In this document: positions 1 to 8,638 of the stretch, one piece after another
Position numbering within the stretch: position 1 is the stretch's first letter
Layout of the letters: the number at the start of each line of letters is the position of its first letter
From: JACZSB01 sp965372015
GTDB taxonomy: Bacteria; Fidelibacterota; Marinisomatia; SCGC-AAA003-L08; TS1B11
DNA: 16,673 nt
Direction: 5' to 3'
Assembly: GCA_965372015.1 (NCBI GenBank)
Contig: CBDVAP010000054.1
Location: 1 to 16,673, forward strand
The notes under the pieces: model-generated
Seen by the model: the letters and a program-made list of their open reading frames with translations, nothing else
Told to the model about the DNA's origin: nothing
Database searches by the model: none
Program-made: the position numbers and the translations under genes

Positions 1-722
1 CCGGTGGGTCCCAGCATTTTGTGCCCCGAGAAAGCCAGGAAATCGCAGTCCAGCGCCTGCACATCCACTTTTAAGTGTGGTGTGCTCTGGGCGGCATCCA
101 GCAGCACCAGCGCCCCCACCTCCCGGGCCAGGGCGGTGATCTCCGCCACCGGGTTGACCACCCCGAAAACATTGGACTTGTGCACCAGGGCCACCATTCG
201 CGTGCGCTCGCCGATGACCGTCCTGGCGGCCTCCAAATCCAGCAGGTTATTATCGGTGAGCGGAATGTGCCGCAGGGTAGCGCCGGTGTCCCGGGCGGCC
301 ATTTGCCAGGGCACCAGGTTGCTGTGGTGCTCCATGGCGGTGGTCACGATCTCGTCACCGGGACCCAGGTTGTGCCGTCCCCAGGCGTAGGCCACCAGGT
401 TGATGGCCTCGGTAGCACCGCGGGTAAACACAATGCAGCGCTCCGGCGCCCCGATAAAAGCGGCCACCTTGGCCCGGGCGCCCTCGTAGGCCCGGGTGGC
501 CCGCTCGCCCAGCTGGTAGATGGCCCGGTGGACATTGGCGTTATCCTCCCGGTAAAAGCGGCTGACCGCCTCGATGACAGCCAGCGGTTTCTGGGTAGTG
601 GCAGCATTATCCAGGTAAACCAGCGGCCGGCCGTTGACGGTCTGGGCCAGGGCCGGAAAATCGGCGCGCAGGCGCGCAACGTCCAGAACCGGCTTGGTAG
701 TGTTGACGGCCGTCGGGGGCAC
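1..722 (-). CDS. sufS: SufS cysteine desulfurase, N-terminal part (runs off window)
   Basis: This is a class V aminotransferase-fold, PLP-dependent cysteine desulfurase that would supply persulfide sulfur to the SUF scaffold in the cytosol. About 240 N-terminal residues are visible. They include LDNAATTQKP, the ANVHR segment, TRGATEAINLVA, EHHSNLVPWQ and, near the window edge, SGHKMLGPTG, whose lysine is the expected PLP Schiff-base residue. The catalytic cysteine loop and C-terminus lie outside the window. The start is GTG at 722-720. It directly follows the sufT stop TAA in the same reading frame, so no earlier start is possible, and the next ATG in frame is far inside the fold. It is the last visible gene of the suf operon and is probably translated by coupling from sufT, since no clear Shine-Dalgarno sequence of its own is seen. 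SufS rather than IscS is inferred from the suf context and motif spelling. Confidence 0.95.
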   Translation of the reverse strand, partial: MPPTAVNTTKPVLDVARLRADFPALAQTVNGRPLVYLDNAATTQKPLAVIEAVSRFYREDNANVHRAIYQLGERATRAYEGARAKVAAFIGAPERCIVFTRGATEAINLVAYAWGRHNLGPGDEIVTTAMEHHSNLVPWQMAARDTGATLRHIPLTDNNLLDLEAARTVIGERTRMVALVHKSNVFGVVNPVAEITALAREVGALVLLDAAQSTPHLKVDVQALDCDFLAFSGHKMLGPT

Positions 723-1274
723 TTACAGGAATCCCAACTGCAGTTTAGCCCCCTCGGACATCATGCTCTGGTTCCACATGGGGTCCCAGACTAAGTCTAC
801 CACCGCTTCGGCCACACCGGGGACCGACAATGCTTTCTGGCGGGCGTCCTCGGATATCACCGGGCCCATGCCGCAACCGGGGGCAGTCAGGGTCATCTGG
901 ATACGGACCCGGTGCCCCGCTCCGTTGATCGTCGGGGTGATCTGCAAGTCATAGATCAGCCCCAGGTCCACAATGTTCACCGGGATTTCCGGGTCGAAGC
1001 ACAGTTTCAGCTGCTCCCAGACCATGGCCTCCAAGTCGTGGCCGGCGGCTGGTGGTTGTCCCTGGTCCGGCGCATCCGAGGGCGCTTTTCCCAGGGCGTC
1101 GGCATCCTCACCGGTGATACGGGCCATATTGCCCAGTACCACGACGGTATAGCTGCCCCCCAGGGACTGGGTGATCTCCACCTCCTGGCCCTGCTTTAAG
1201 GTAATGGGGTCGCCAGACGGTATCAGCATCGCCTGGCAATCACGGTTCAATGTCACACGCTCACGTGGCTGCAC
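723..1274 (-). CDS. sufT: SufT, MIP18/DUF59-family Fe-S maturation protein
   Basis: This protein of about 183 residues matches the SufT family layout. An N-terminal family-specific segment (RERVTLNRDCQAMLIPSG, then GGSYTVVV) is followed from about residue 85 by a DUF59/MIP18 domain with CFDPEIPVNIVDLGLIYD and the APGCGMG cysteine loop. Known relatives help deliver or mature [4Fe-4S] clusters. A longer reading from TTG at 1289 is open, but I chose GTG at 1274 because a GGGAGG ribosome-binding site (1287-1282) sits 7 nt before it and would lie inside the longer version. It follows sufU by 17 nt and abuts sufS with no spacer. The family is clear; its exact biochemical step is known only indirectly. 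Confidence 0.92.
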   Translation of the reverse strand: MQPRERVTLNRDCQAMLIPSGDPITLKQGQEVEITQSLGGSYTVVVLGNMARITGEDADALGKAPSDAPDQGQPPAAGHDLEAMVWEQLKLCFDPEIPVNIVDLGLIYDLQITPTINGAGHRVRIQMTLTAPGCGMGPVISEDARQKALSVPGVAEAVVDLVWDPMWNQSMMSEGAKLQLGFL

Positions 1275-1291
1275 AGTTGTGCCTCCCAAAA

Positions 1292-1735
1292 TTACTCCGT
1301 AGATACAATTTCACCCTGCTCCTGGAGCGCGGCCTCCAAGGTACGCCAGGCCAGCAGGGCGCACTTCACCCGTACCGGGTACTTGTGCACATTTGCCAGG
1401 GCGGCCAATTTTCCCATTTCAGCGGAATCCATCTCACCGGTAGTGGCCATGCGATGAAAACGCTCGAAAACCTCCAGCGCCTCCGCCCGGGTTTTACCCT
1501 TGACCACCGTGGTCATGATCGAGGTAGAGGATTTGAAGATGGCGCACCCGCTGCCTTCGAAACTGATATCCTTGATGCGGTCCTCCCCCAGTTCCAGATA
1601 AAGGTCCAGCTGGTCGCCGCACAGCGGGTTATTCCCCTGCGCCCTCAGGCCGGCCCCCTCCAGTACCCCGAAGTTGCGGGGATGCTGATTGTGGTCCAGG
1701 ATCAGCTGCTGGTAGAGGTCCCGCAGATCAGTCAC
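1292..1735 (-). CDS. sufU: SufU zinc-dependent sulfurtransferase / scaffold-like protein
   Basis: This is an IscU-fold protein of 147 residues, the normal SufU length. In Gram-positive-type SUF systems SufU accepts persulfide from SufS through a zinc-bound cysteine. The ligand set is visible: C39 and D41 in NNPLCGDQLD, C64 in GSGCAIF, and C125 in RVKCALLAW. This matches the Cys-Asp-Cys-Cys pattern of Bacillus SufU. The start is GTG at 1735-1733, with GGGGAG 7 nt upstream. This overlaps the last 8 nt of sufD. A longer open frame to 1804 only adds sequence antisense in character to the family. Presence of SufU rather than SufE next to SufS indicates a SufU-type transfer route. Confidence 0.94.
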   Translation of the reverse strand: MTDLRDLYQQLILDHNQHPRNFGVLEGAGLRAQGNNPLCGDQLDLYLELGEDRIKDISFEGSGCAIFKSSTSIMTTVVKGKTRAEALEVFERFHRMATTGEMDSAEMGKLAALANVHKYPVRVKCALLAWRTLEAALQEQGEIVSTE

Positions 1736-3068
1736 GGGCCGACTCCCCGGCCCTAATCCAGGCCTGAACCATTCGCTCCAGTTTGTCCCGCAGAGCGGGA
1801 TCATTCACCAGGGCCAGCACCTCCCCGGCGAAACCGTCAATCAGCAGGCGCTGGGCCTCGGGTATCGCCAGCCCCCGGGAGCGGAGGTAAAACAGGGCCT
1901 CCTCTTCCAACTGCCCCACTGTGGAGCCGTGGCTGCACTGCACGTCGTCGGCGTAGATTTCCAGCTGGGGGTTGGTGTGTACCAGGGCACCGTCCGATAG
2001 CATCAGGTTGCGATTGGATTGGGTCGCGTCGGTCTGCTGGGCATCGGGGTGCACCACTACCAGGCCGTTGAACACCCCCCGGCCCTCGTCGTCCAGAATG
2101 CCCTTAAAATTTTCCCGGCTGGTGCAACGGGGCGCCACATGGTCGATGCGGGTATGGTGGTCCACGTGCTCCCGGCCGCGCACGAGGTATAGTCCCCCCA
2201 GGATCGCCTCGGCCCCCGGTTCGGCTAGTTTGGCGGCTATATCGACCCGCGTGAGGCGGCCGCCGGTCGTCAGGCTGTGCAACCGGACGCGGCTATCGGC
2301 GGCCTGGTGCACTGCTGCATAAGTGGTCTGAAAGCATCCCGGTCCACCCTGATGCACCTGTGCGTACTCCACCACCGCGCCTGTTCCGGCTACAATCTCG
2401 GTGACGGCGTTGGACCAGCTGTTCCCCGCGTCCACGTTGACAAACTGCTCCAGGACCGCCACCCGGCTGCCGGTCTCGGCGACAACCAGGGTGCGAGGCG
2501 CCGTCAGGACCGGCCGGTCACTGGCCGCCGCCCAATGAATCATGTGGACGGGCCGGTCCAGGCGGACATTCGGCGCCAGGTGAATAACGGCGATGTCGGT
2601 CCAGAAAGCGGTGTTCAGGGCGGCAAATGGTTGATCGTCCCACTGAGCATAGCGGCCCAGATGCTCCTCAAGCAGCTGGGGGGCCAGGTTAAAGGCCCCC
2701 TCCAACCCGGTGACGGTGACTCCCGGTGGCAAATCATCATTGCCGGAGAACTGCGGGGCCAGGCGGCCATTCACAAAAACTAAGTATGGGCGGCTATCAA
2801 GCAGTAAGGGGGCAATGGCATCACTGGCCACCTGGCTCTCCATGGGCAGGGCGAATTCGGTGGCGGCCAGCGGCTCCACGTTAGTGTGCCGCCATTGTTC
2901 CCAGCGGGTGGTGGGGAAGCCCAGCTCGACGAAGCGGCTGATCGCCGCCTGTCGTTGTTTTCGCATCCAGCCGGCGTCCGGAAAGAAATTCTCCTTCTCC
3001 AGTAGCTCAAACCGGTCACGGTAAGCCGCGCCGGAGTGCCGCTCGGCTATCGTCGCGAGCTCGGTCAC
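1728..3068 (-). CDS. sufD: SufD Fe-S cluster assembly scaffold subunit
   Basis: This 446-residue protein is a SufB/SufD-family right-handed beta-helix scaffold subunit that forms the SufBC2D complex. The C-terminal hallmark is present around the region reading CSHGSTVGQLEEEALFYLRS, including the conserved histidine expected at the SufB-SufD interface. Other family phrases are HHTRIDHVAPRCTS and NRNLMLSDGALVHTNPQLEI. The start is GTG at 3068-3066, overlapping the sufC stop by four nucleotides (GTGA), a classic translational-coupling arrangement. It overlaps sufU by 8 nt at its 3' end. It is SufD rather than a second SufB because it lacks the SufB SQCDSLL cysteine motif and is shorter. Confidence 0.95.
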   Translation of the reverse strand: MTELATIAERHSGAAYRDRFELLEKENFFPDAGWMRKQRQAAISRFVELGFPTTRWEQWRHTNVEPLAATEFALPMESQVASDAIAPLLLDSRPYLVFVNGRLAPQFSGNDDLPPGVTVTGLEGAFNLAPQLLEEHLGRYAQWDDQPFAALNTAFWTDIAVIHLAPNVRLDRPVHMIHWAAASDRPVLTAPRTLVVAETGSRVAVLEQFVNVDAGNSWSNAVTEIVAGTGAVVEYAQVHQGGPGCFQTTYAAVHQAADSRVRLHSLTTGGRLTRVDIAAKLAEPGAEAILGGLYLVRGREHVDHHTRIDHVAPRCTSRENFKGILDDEGRGVFNGLVVVHPDAQQTDATQSNRNLMLSDGALVHTNPQLEIYADDVQCSHGSTVGQLEEEALFYLRSRGLAIPEAQRLLIDGFAGEVLALVNDPALRDKLERMVQAWIRAGESARD

Positions 3069-3844
3069 GGCCCTATCGCCGCCTTTCCGGTCACGTCCGG
3101 CTGCGTTCCCTGGAGCCAGCCGTAGCCGCGCTCCTCCAGTTCGAGGGCCAACTCGGGGCCGCCGGTTTTCACTATCCGGCCCTCGGACAACACGTGCACC
3201 CGGTCCGGTTCCACATAACCCAACAGACGCTGGTAATGGGTGATCACCAGGAAGGACCGCTGGGGAGTACGGAAGTTGTTGATTCCCTCAGCCACGATCT
3301 TGAGGGCATCGATGTCCAGGCCCGAATCGGTCTCATCCAGGATTGCCAGGGTCGGTTCCAGGATCAGCATCTGCAGGATTTCGTTGCGCTTTTTCTCACC
3401 GCCCGAGAAGCCCTCGTTCACCGGCCGGTAAAGGAAGCTCTCGTCCATCCGCACGGCCTGCAGCCGGCCGCGCACCAGGGCCAGGAAATCCACGGCGTCC
3501 AGCTGCTCCTCACCCCGCTGTTTGCGCCGGGCGTTCAGCGCCGCCTGCAGCAGATAAATGTTATTGACACCGGGAATCGCCACCGGGTACTGGAACGACA
3601 GGAACAGCCCCTCGCGAGCCCGGTCCTCGGGAGTAAGGTCCAGTAAGTCACGACCCTCGAACAGCACTTCACCCGCTGTGACCTGGTAGATATCGCGACC
3701 CGCCAGCACCTGGGCCAGGGTACTTTTGCCCGAGCCGTTGGGTCCCATCACGGCGTGTAGTTCCCCGGCCCCCACCGACAGATTAATGCCTCTCAGAATC
3801 TCCTGACCCTCGACGCTCACATGTAAATCTTTAATCTCAAGCAT
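3065..3844 (-). CDS. sufC: SufC ABC-type ATPase of the SUF complex
   Basis: This 259-residue cytosolic ATPase powers conformational change of the SufBCD scaffold. All ABC elements are visible: Walker A GPNGSGKST (about 34-42), Q-loop FQYPVAIPGV, signature FSGGEKKRNEILQ (about 146-158), Walker B LAILDETDSGLD and H-loop ITHYQ. The ETDSGLD wording and FSGGEKKR are SufC-specific. I chose ATG at 3844-3842; a TTG two codons earlier is open, but the protein begins normally at MLEIKDLHV. The upstream ribosome-binding sequence is weak. It is separated from sufB by an unusual 174-nt spacer of heptad-periodic DNA and overlaps sufD by 4 nt. Confidence 0.97.
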   Translation of the reverse strand: MLEIKDLHVSVEGQEILRGINLSVGAGELHAVMGPNGSGKSTLAQVLAGRDIYQVTAGEVLFEGRDLLDLTPEDRAREGLFLSFQYPVAIPGVNNIYLLQAALNARRKQRGEEQLDAVDFLALVRGRLQAVRMDESFLYRPVNEGFSGGEKKRNEILQMLILEPTLAILDETDSGLDIDALKIVAEGINNFRTPQRSFLVITHYQRLLGYVEPDRVHVLSEGRIVKTGGPELALELEERGYGWLQGTQPDVTGKAAIGP

Positions 3845-3892
3845 TCTCAATACTCACTATCAAATCATTAGTATCCACAATTTACTACTCAA

Positions 3893-4018
3893 CTTTCATT
3901 TTGCATTTCATACTTTGCATTTTTCAATTTGCACTTTGCAATGGCCCTTGGCTACCCCACCGCCCCAGTTCCTGCTACTGCCAACTGCCTTCTGCCCACT
4001 GCCAACTGCCTACTGCCC
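3893..4018. repeat. Heptad-periodic spacer between sufB and sufC
   Basis: Two adjoining tracts here each repeat with a 7-nt period. The first (about 3897-3942) is T-rich with units close to CAYTTTG. The second (about 3972-4019) is C-rich with units of the form CTGCCNN repeated six times. The second tract reaches the last codon of sufB. No gene, hairpin or promoter is evident in the gap 3845-4018 apart from these. Short tandem heptamers (STRR) are known from heterocystous cyanobacteria; here the units are imperfect. In the suf mRNA this would be an unstructured-looking spacer inside an otherwise tightly packed operon. Confidence 0.8.
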
Positions 4019-5476
<1,458 letters not shown>

Positions 5477-5499
5477 GGCTGATAGCCTCGAAGGAGGGG

Positions 5500-5946
5500 C
5501 TACTTTGTCCCGGCGGTTTCACCGGCGACAGAACCGGCCACCGGTTGACATCGGAACAGGTCCGCCAGGCTCATGCGGTGGAAGGCAGCTGCGATAGTGT
5601 CGTTGATCGCATGCAGTGGTGAGCGGATCAGGCAGGCCGTCTGCTGGGTGCAGTCCGGCATCGTGATGCAGTCCACCAGCCCCAGAGGGCCCTCCATCTG
5701 CTCTAAGAACTGCCACATGTTGTGCTGGGCCAGTCCCTCGCGGATGCGGTAGCCGCCCCGGGCCCCCTTGGTGGGCTCTACATAGCCCTCCCGGGCCAGG
5801 CGCTGCAATACCTTTGAGAGCACCGGGAACGGTATCTGATAGGTGTCGGCGATCTCCCGCACGTTTATGGCGGCGTCCCGGCCGGCCTGGTTCAGGTGCG
5901 CCAGGGCCAGCAGGGCGTATTCGGTTTTTTTGGTCAGTTTCAGCAT
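5500..5946 (-). CDS. Rrf2-family Fe-S-sensing regulator (IscR-like) heading the suf operon
   Basis: This is a 148-residue winged-helix repressor/activator of the Rrf2 family. The N-terminus MLKLTKKTEYALLALAHL and the wing KGARGGYRI are family-typical. The sensor loop reads DCITMPDCTQQTACLI, with cysteines at 93, 99 and 105. This is CX5CX5C, the same spacing and almost the same positions as the cluster ligands of E. coli IscR. It therefore probably binds a [2Fe-2S] cluster and adjusts suf expression to cluster demand. It is the first gene of the operon and an IscR-like palindrome lies just upstream. It is neither a cyanobacterial SufR (different family) nor a cysteine-metabolism CymR, which lacks these cysteines. 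Whether the fourth ligand equals H112 or another residue cannot be told. Confidence 0.92.
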   Translation of the reverse strand: MLKLTKKTEYALLALAHLNQAGRDAAINVREIADTYQIPFPVLSKVLQRLAREGYVEPTKGARGGYRIREGLAQHNMWQFLEQMEGPLGLVDCITMPDCTQQTACLIRSPLHAINDTIAAAFHRMSLADLFRCQPVAGSVAGETAGTK

Positions 5947-5960
5947 AATTTCACTAATTA

Positions 5961-5975
5961 CGACTATTATGGTCG
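5961..5975 (-). promoter_or_regulatory. IscR type-1-like operator before rrf2-suf
   Basis: The imperfect palindrome CGACTATTATGGTCG contains GACTATTATGGTC. This agrees at 12 of 13 positions with the core of the IscR type-1 consensus, GACTRWWWYAGTC. It lies 15 nt before the rrf2 ATG and covers the proposed -10 box, as expected for holo-regulator repression. The comparison is with the E. coli consensus recalled from the literature, so the real site of this lineage may differ. Confidence 0.65.
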
Positions 5976-5995
5976 CCTATATTACCGCTTTTCAG
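5966..5995 (-). promoter_or_regulatory. Putative sigma70-type promoter of the rrf2-suf operon
   Basis: On the minus strand, CTGAAA (5995-5990) is followed after 18 nt by CATAAT (5971-5966). The -10-like hexamer sits inside the operator palindrome. This is pattern-based only, and FCB-group promoters can deviate from the E. coli consensus. Confidence 0.45.
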
Positions 5996-6040
5996 ACCGG
6001 GGGTCAATAACTATTGGTGGTAACCGCTGCCAGATAATGC

Positions 6041-6070
6041 TTGGTCCGCGCCCGCTTTTAGCGATATAAT
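6041..6070 (+). promoter_or_regulatory. Putative promoter for the serine hydrolase gene
   Basis: A perfect TATAAT (6065-6070) is preceded by TTGGTC (6041-6046) with an 18-nt spacer. It is 28 nt before the ATG at 6099, in the divergent gap with the suf operon. Confidence 0.5.
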
Positions 6071-6098
6071 CGGGCCTTGTTAAACTGCGGAGACCGGC

Positions 6099-6998
6099 AT
6101 GAGGCTTATAATTTTTCCACTTAGTTTCAGTCTATTTCTACTGGCCTTGGCCTGGGCGGGTAGTCTGGACCTGGCAGGTCTTCGAGTGGTGCTTGAGGAC
6201 CGGTTGGCAATCCTCCCGGAGGGGGTGGTAGTGGGTATCGCCTATGAGGATCTGCATACCGGGAACCGGGTGCTGATCAACGAAATGGTCCAGATGCACG
6301 CCGCCAGCACCATGAAGGTGCCGGTGATGGTGGAGGTGTTCATGCAGGCCGATCAGGGCCAACTGGCCCTCACCGATTCCATCTTGGTGACCAACGGATT
6401 TCACAGCATTGTGGACGGCTCTGAGTACCGGATGGATATAGACGAGGACTCAGACAGCGCTACTTACCATCTAGTCGGGCGCCAGGCCACCATTTACGAC
6501 CTGACCTACGCCATGATTACCGTTTCGAGCAACCTGGCTACCAACAACCTTATCGCGCTGGTGGGGGCCGGGAATGTGATGGCCACCCTGAAGAGCATCG
6601 GGGTGAAACACATGCAGGTGCTACGGGGAGTGGAAGACTTGTTGGCCTACCGGCAAGGCCTGAGCAATACCACCAACGCTCTGGATATGATGCTGGTAAT
6701 GTCGGCCATCGCCCGCGACCAGGTAGTCTCACCCCAGGCCTGTGCCCGGATGCGGACCATACTGCTGGCGCAACAATTCAATGATAAAATCCCGGGGCTG
6801 TTGCCGCCGGAAGTAAAGGTGGCCCACAAAACCGGCAATATCACCGCCATCGACCACGACGCGGCCATCGTCTATCTACCGGATGGGCGCTCCTACTCGT
6901 TGACCATCCTCACCAGTGGCATTGAGGATCACCATGAGGCCCAGGCATTGGTGGCGGAACTGTCACAGATTATCTATCGCTATTATCAAGCTGACTGA
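6099..6998 (+). CDS. Secreted class A beta-lactamase-like serine hydrolase
   Basis: This 299-residue protein has an N-terminal signal peptide (hydrophobic to about residue 20) and a penicillin-interacting serine-hydrolase fold of the Beta-lactamase2 type. The nucleophile motif is S70-T-M-K73 in HAASTMKVP. The second motif is SSN (143-145) in place of the usual SDN. The KTG triad is at 244-246 in AHKTGNI. An acidic residue in RGVED (E179) is the candidate for the class A general base. It acts in the periplasm or outside the cell. It could be a true beta-lactamase, but this subfamily contains many enzymes of unknown substrate, so resistance should not be assumed. The start is ATG with a purine-rich CGGAG about 6-10 nt upstream. 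It is transcribed divergently from suf and converges on the kinase gene downstream. Confidence 0.82.
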   Translation: MRLIIFPLSFSLFLLALAWAGSLDLAGLRVVLEDRLAILPEGVVVGIAYEDLHTGNRVLINEMVQMHAASTMKVPVMVEVFMQADQGQLALTDSILVTNGFHSIVDGSEYRMDIDEDSDSATYHLVGRQATIYDLTYAMITVSSNLATNNLIALVGAGNVMATLKSIGVKHMQVLRGVEDLLAYRQGLSNTTNALDMMLVMSAIARDQVVSPQACARMRTILLAQQFNDKIPGLLPPEVKVAHKTGNITAIDHDAAIVYLPDGRSYSLTILTSGIEDHHEAQALVAELSQIIYRYYQAD

Positions 6999-7016
6999 GA
7001 GCGGTTTGCGGCTCTC
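6997..7016. terminator. Hairpin between two convergent genes, possible terminator
   Basis: GAGAGC (6997-7002) pairs with GCTCTC (7011-7016) around an 8-nt loop. The stem begins inside the stop codon of the hydrolase and ends 4 nt before the stop of the oppositely transcribed kinase. There is no U-tract, so termination is inferred from position only. Confidence 0.35.
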
Positions 7017-7020
7017 TACC

Positions 7021-8064
7021 TCAGGCGGGCTCTAAGAAATCCTCCGCTGCCCGCCAGTTGATACCCTCCAACCGTGCCAGCATTTTCCAGGCGGCCTGCT
7101 CGCTGATGCGCCGGTGCGCGTTCTGGGGGTCCTCCTTGGCGGCCATGGCCGACCTGGTGACGCTGACGCACAGACGCAAACAGATAAGGGGGAACAGGGC
7201 GTTGATCTCGGTGCCTGAAAGCGGGCGAGCCCGGTGATAACCGGCAGTGATCGAGGCCGCCACCGCCAACGGATCGTCCCGGCCTAATATAGCATACGCA
7301 CAGGCCACCGCCAGCTCGTTCACCGTATAAGTGCGCAGCATATCGCCGAAGTCCAGCAGCCCGGTCATTCGCCAATGGCCGTCGCCGTCCCGGTCCAGCA
7401 GCAGGTTCTCCTCATTGGCATCGTTGTGGATCACGCTCTGCGGCAGTTGGCCCGCCAACGGTTCCATCCACCGGCCATATTGCCCCACTAACCGCTCCAC
7501 GATCCCCCGTTGACCAGGGTCCGGGATATGCTGGGTGGCCCCGGTGAGCCACTGGGCCTGGCGCGGGTCCCAACGGTGCTCCCGGTCCATGGCGGGATGC
7601 TCAAACCCGAGCAGGCACAAGTCCAACTCACCCAGTGCCTGGCCTATCTGCTCCAGGGTAGATTCCGGCCGATCAGCCACCCCAGCCATCAGCGTACCGG
7701 GCAAGTAGGTGAGCACTCGCGCCGCATTGGTCCGGCCGTCGCCGCCCATTATCGTGCAGATGGATTTGCCCCCAATGGACCGGATCACCCGGGGACTGCC
7801 GGCTGCCGACCAGTCTCGCGCCAATATTTCCAGGGCGGCATTCTGGAGGTCCAGCGCCGCCGGGTCCTCGTCCCGGCTGGCTATCTTCACCACGTACCGG
7901 CCGGGCCCGCCGCAATCGAGCAAGAAATTCTGGTCTGTAAACGCCGGCAGGGGAGATATTGCCCCCGCCAGGCCGTACTGTCGATGGACGAACTCCAGGA
8001 CCGTTTCCGGCGTCAGGGCCGGTCTTTCTTTAGATTTAGGGATCATAGCTAAATACAAACCCAT
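7021..8064 (-). CDS. APH-family small-molecule kinase (phosphotransferase enzyme family)
   Basis: This protein of about 347 residues has the aminoglycoside-phosphotransferase/choline-kinase fold. The catalytic loop is HNDANEENLL (about 213-222) and the metal-binding motif is DFGD (about 238-241), followed by TYTVNELAVACAYA. The candidate ATP lysine is in YVVKIAS (about residue 60). The spelling around HNDAN and DFGDM..TYTVNELA resembles the hydroxylysine-kinase-like (AGPHD1) branch more than antibiotic-modifying enzymes, so a metabolic amine or amino-alcohol substrate is the better guess. Substrate is not determined. The start was set at ATG 8064, with CGGGGAA about 6 nt before it; a further ATG at 8046 would also keep the whole fold. 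Neighbouring genes do not suggest a pathway. Confidence 0.8.
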   Translation of the reverse strand: MGLYLAMIPKSKERPALTPETVLEFVHRQYGLAGAISPLPAFTDQNFLLDCGGPGRYVVKIASRDEDPAALDLQNAALEILARDWSAAGSPRVIRSIGGKSICTIMGGDGRTNAARVLTYLPGTLMAGVADRPESTLEQIGQALGELDLCLLGFEHPAMDREHRWDPRQAQWLTGATQHIPDPGQRGIVERLVGQYGRWMEPLAGQLPQSVIHNDANEENLLLDRDGDGHWRMTGLLDFGDMLRTYTVNELAVACAYAILGRDDPLAVAASITAGYHRARPLSGTEINALFPLICLRLCVSVTRSAMAAKEDPQNAHRRISEQAAWKMLARLEGINWRAAEDFLEPA

Positions 8065-8231
8065 GCGCAATTCCCCGGCCCCTCCCAGCAGGTGGTGTGG
8101 ATCAAGGTTCTCACCGGTTAGCTCGGATAACCCGATAACGAATAGATCACGAATTTAAAACCGACAGAGCAACGAATTTTTATCTGTTGCCCGGGTGGAA
8201 CGGACAACTTTCCGGCCTCAAACTCCGTCTA

Positions 8232-8237
8232 TATAAT
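8232..8237 (+). promoter_or_regulatory. Perfect -10 hexamer upstream of the TonB-domain gene
   Basis: TATAAT occurs 39 nt before the ATG at 8276, within an AT-rich stretch of the 211-nt divergent gap 8065-8275. No convincing -35 box is seen at the right distance, so this is a tentative site. The rest of the gap holds no other recognisable element. Confidence 0.35.
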
Positions 8238-8275
8238 AATTACAGCCGTTAACCCCCTGAGTAAAGGCTAAAGCC

Positions 8276-8638
8276 ATGAATTACAAATCATTGATAATGC
8301 TGGCACTGACAGCTTCTCTCAGTGCCGCCGTTGACGAATTCATTGAATTCGACCGCTCACCCGAACCCGTGGGCGGCTATGAGGCGCTGGCTGATTACAT
8401 CATATATCCTGAGATCGCCTGGTCCGCCGGTACTGAAGGGACTGTGCAGTTGAAGGTTTTTGTCAACGCTCAAGGTCGAGTGGAGCAGGCCGAAGTTCTT
8501 GACGGCATCGATAAATCCGGCTTGAATGAAGCTGCCGTGGCCGGTATCCGACGGGCCTCGTTTCGTCCTGCCATTCAACGCGGCTTACCGATTGGAGTCT
8601 GGCTCACTATTACGGTCACTTTCCGGCGGCACGCCTGA
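8276..8638 (+). CDS. Small exported protein with TonB C-terminal domain
   Basis: This 120-residue protein has a short signal peptide (MNYKSLIMLALTASLSAA) followed almost at once by a TonB_C domain. The family pattern is visible: YPEIAWSAGTEGTVQLKVFV, then GRVEQAEVLDG, LNEAAVAGIRRASFRPA and VWLTITVTF. Full TonB proteins have a membrane anchor and long proline-rich linker to span the periplasm. Here both are missing, so it is unlikely to be a working energy transducer. It may be a free periplasmic domain that interacts with other partners. The ribosome-binding site AAAGG lies 8 nt before the ATG. It is monocistronic, with about 390 nt of apparently empty sequence downstream. Confidence 0.82.
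   Translation: MNYKSLIMLALTASLSAAVDEFIEFDRSPEPVGGYEALADYIIYPEIAWSAGTEGTVQLKVFVNAQGRVEQAEVLDGIDKSGLNEAAVAGIRRASFRPAIQRGLPIGVWLTITVTFRRHA

Noticed and set aside
75..794. Long plus-strand frames opposite the suf genes (for example 75-794, 2277-2783, 4157-4492)
   Set aside because: They are antisense frames kept open by high GC. The minus-strand proteins have clear family motifs over the same DNA.
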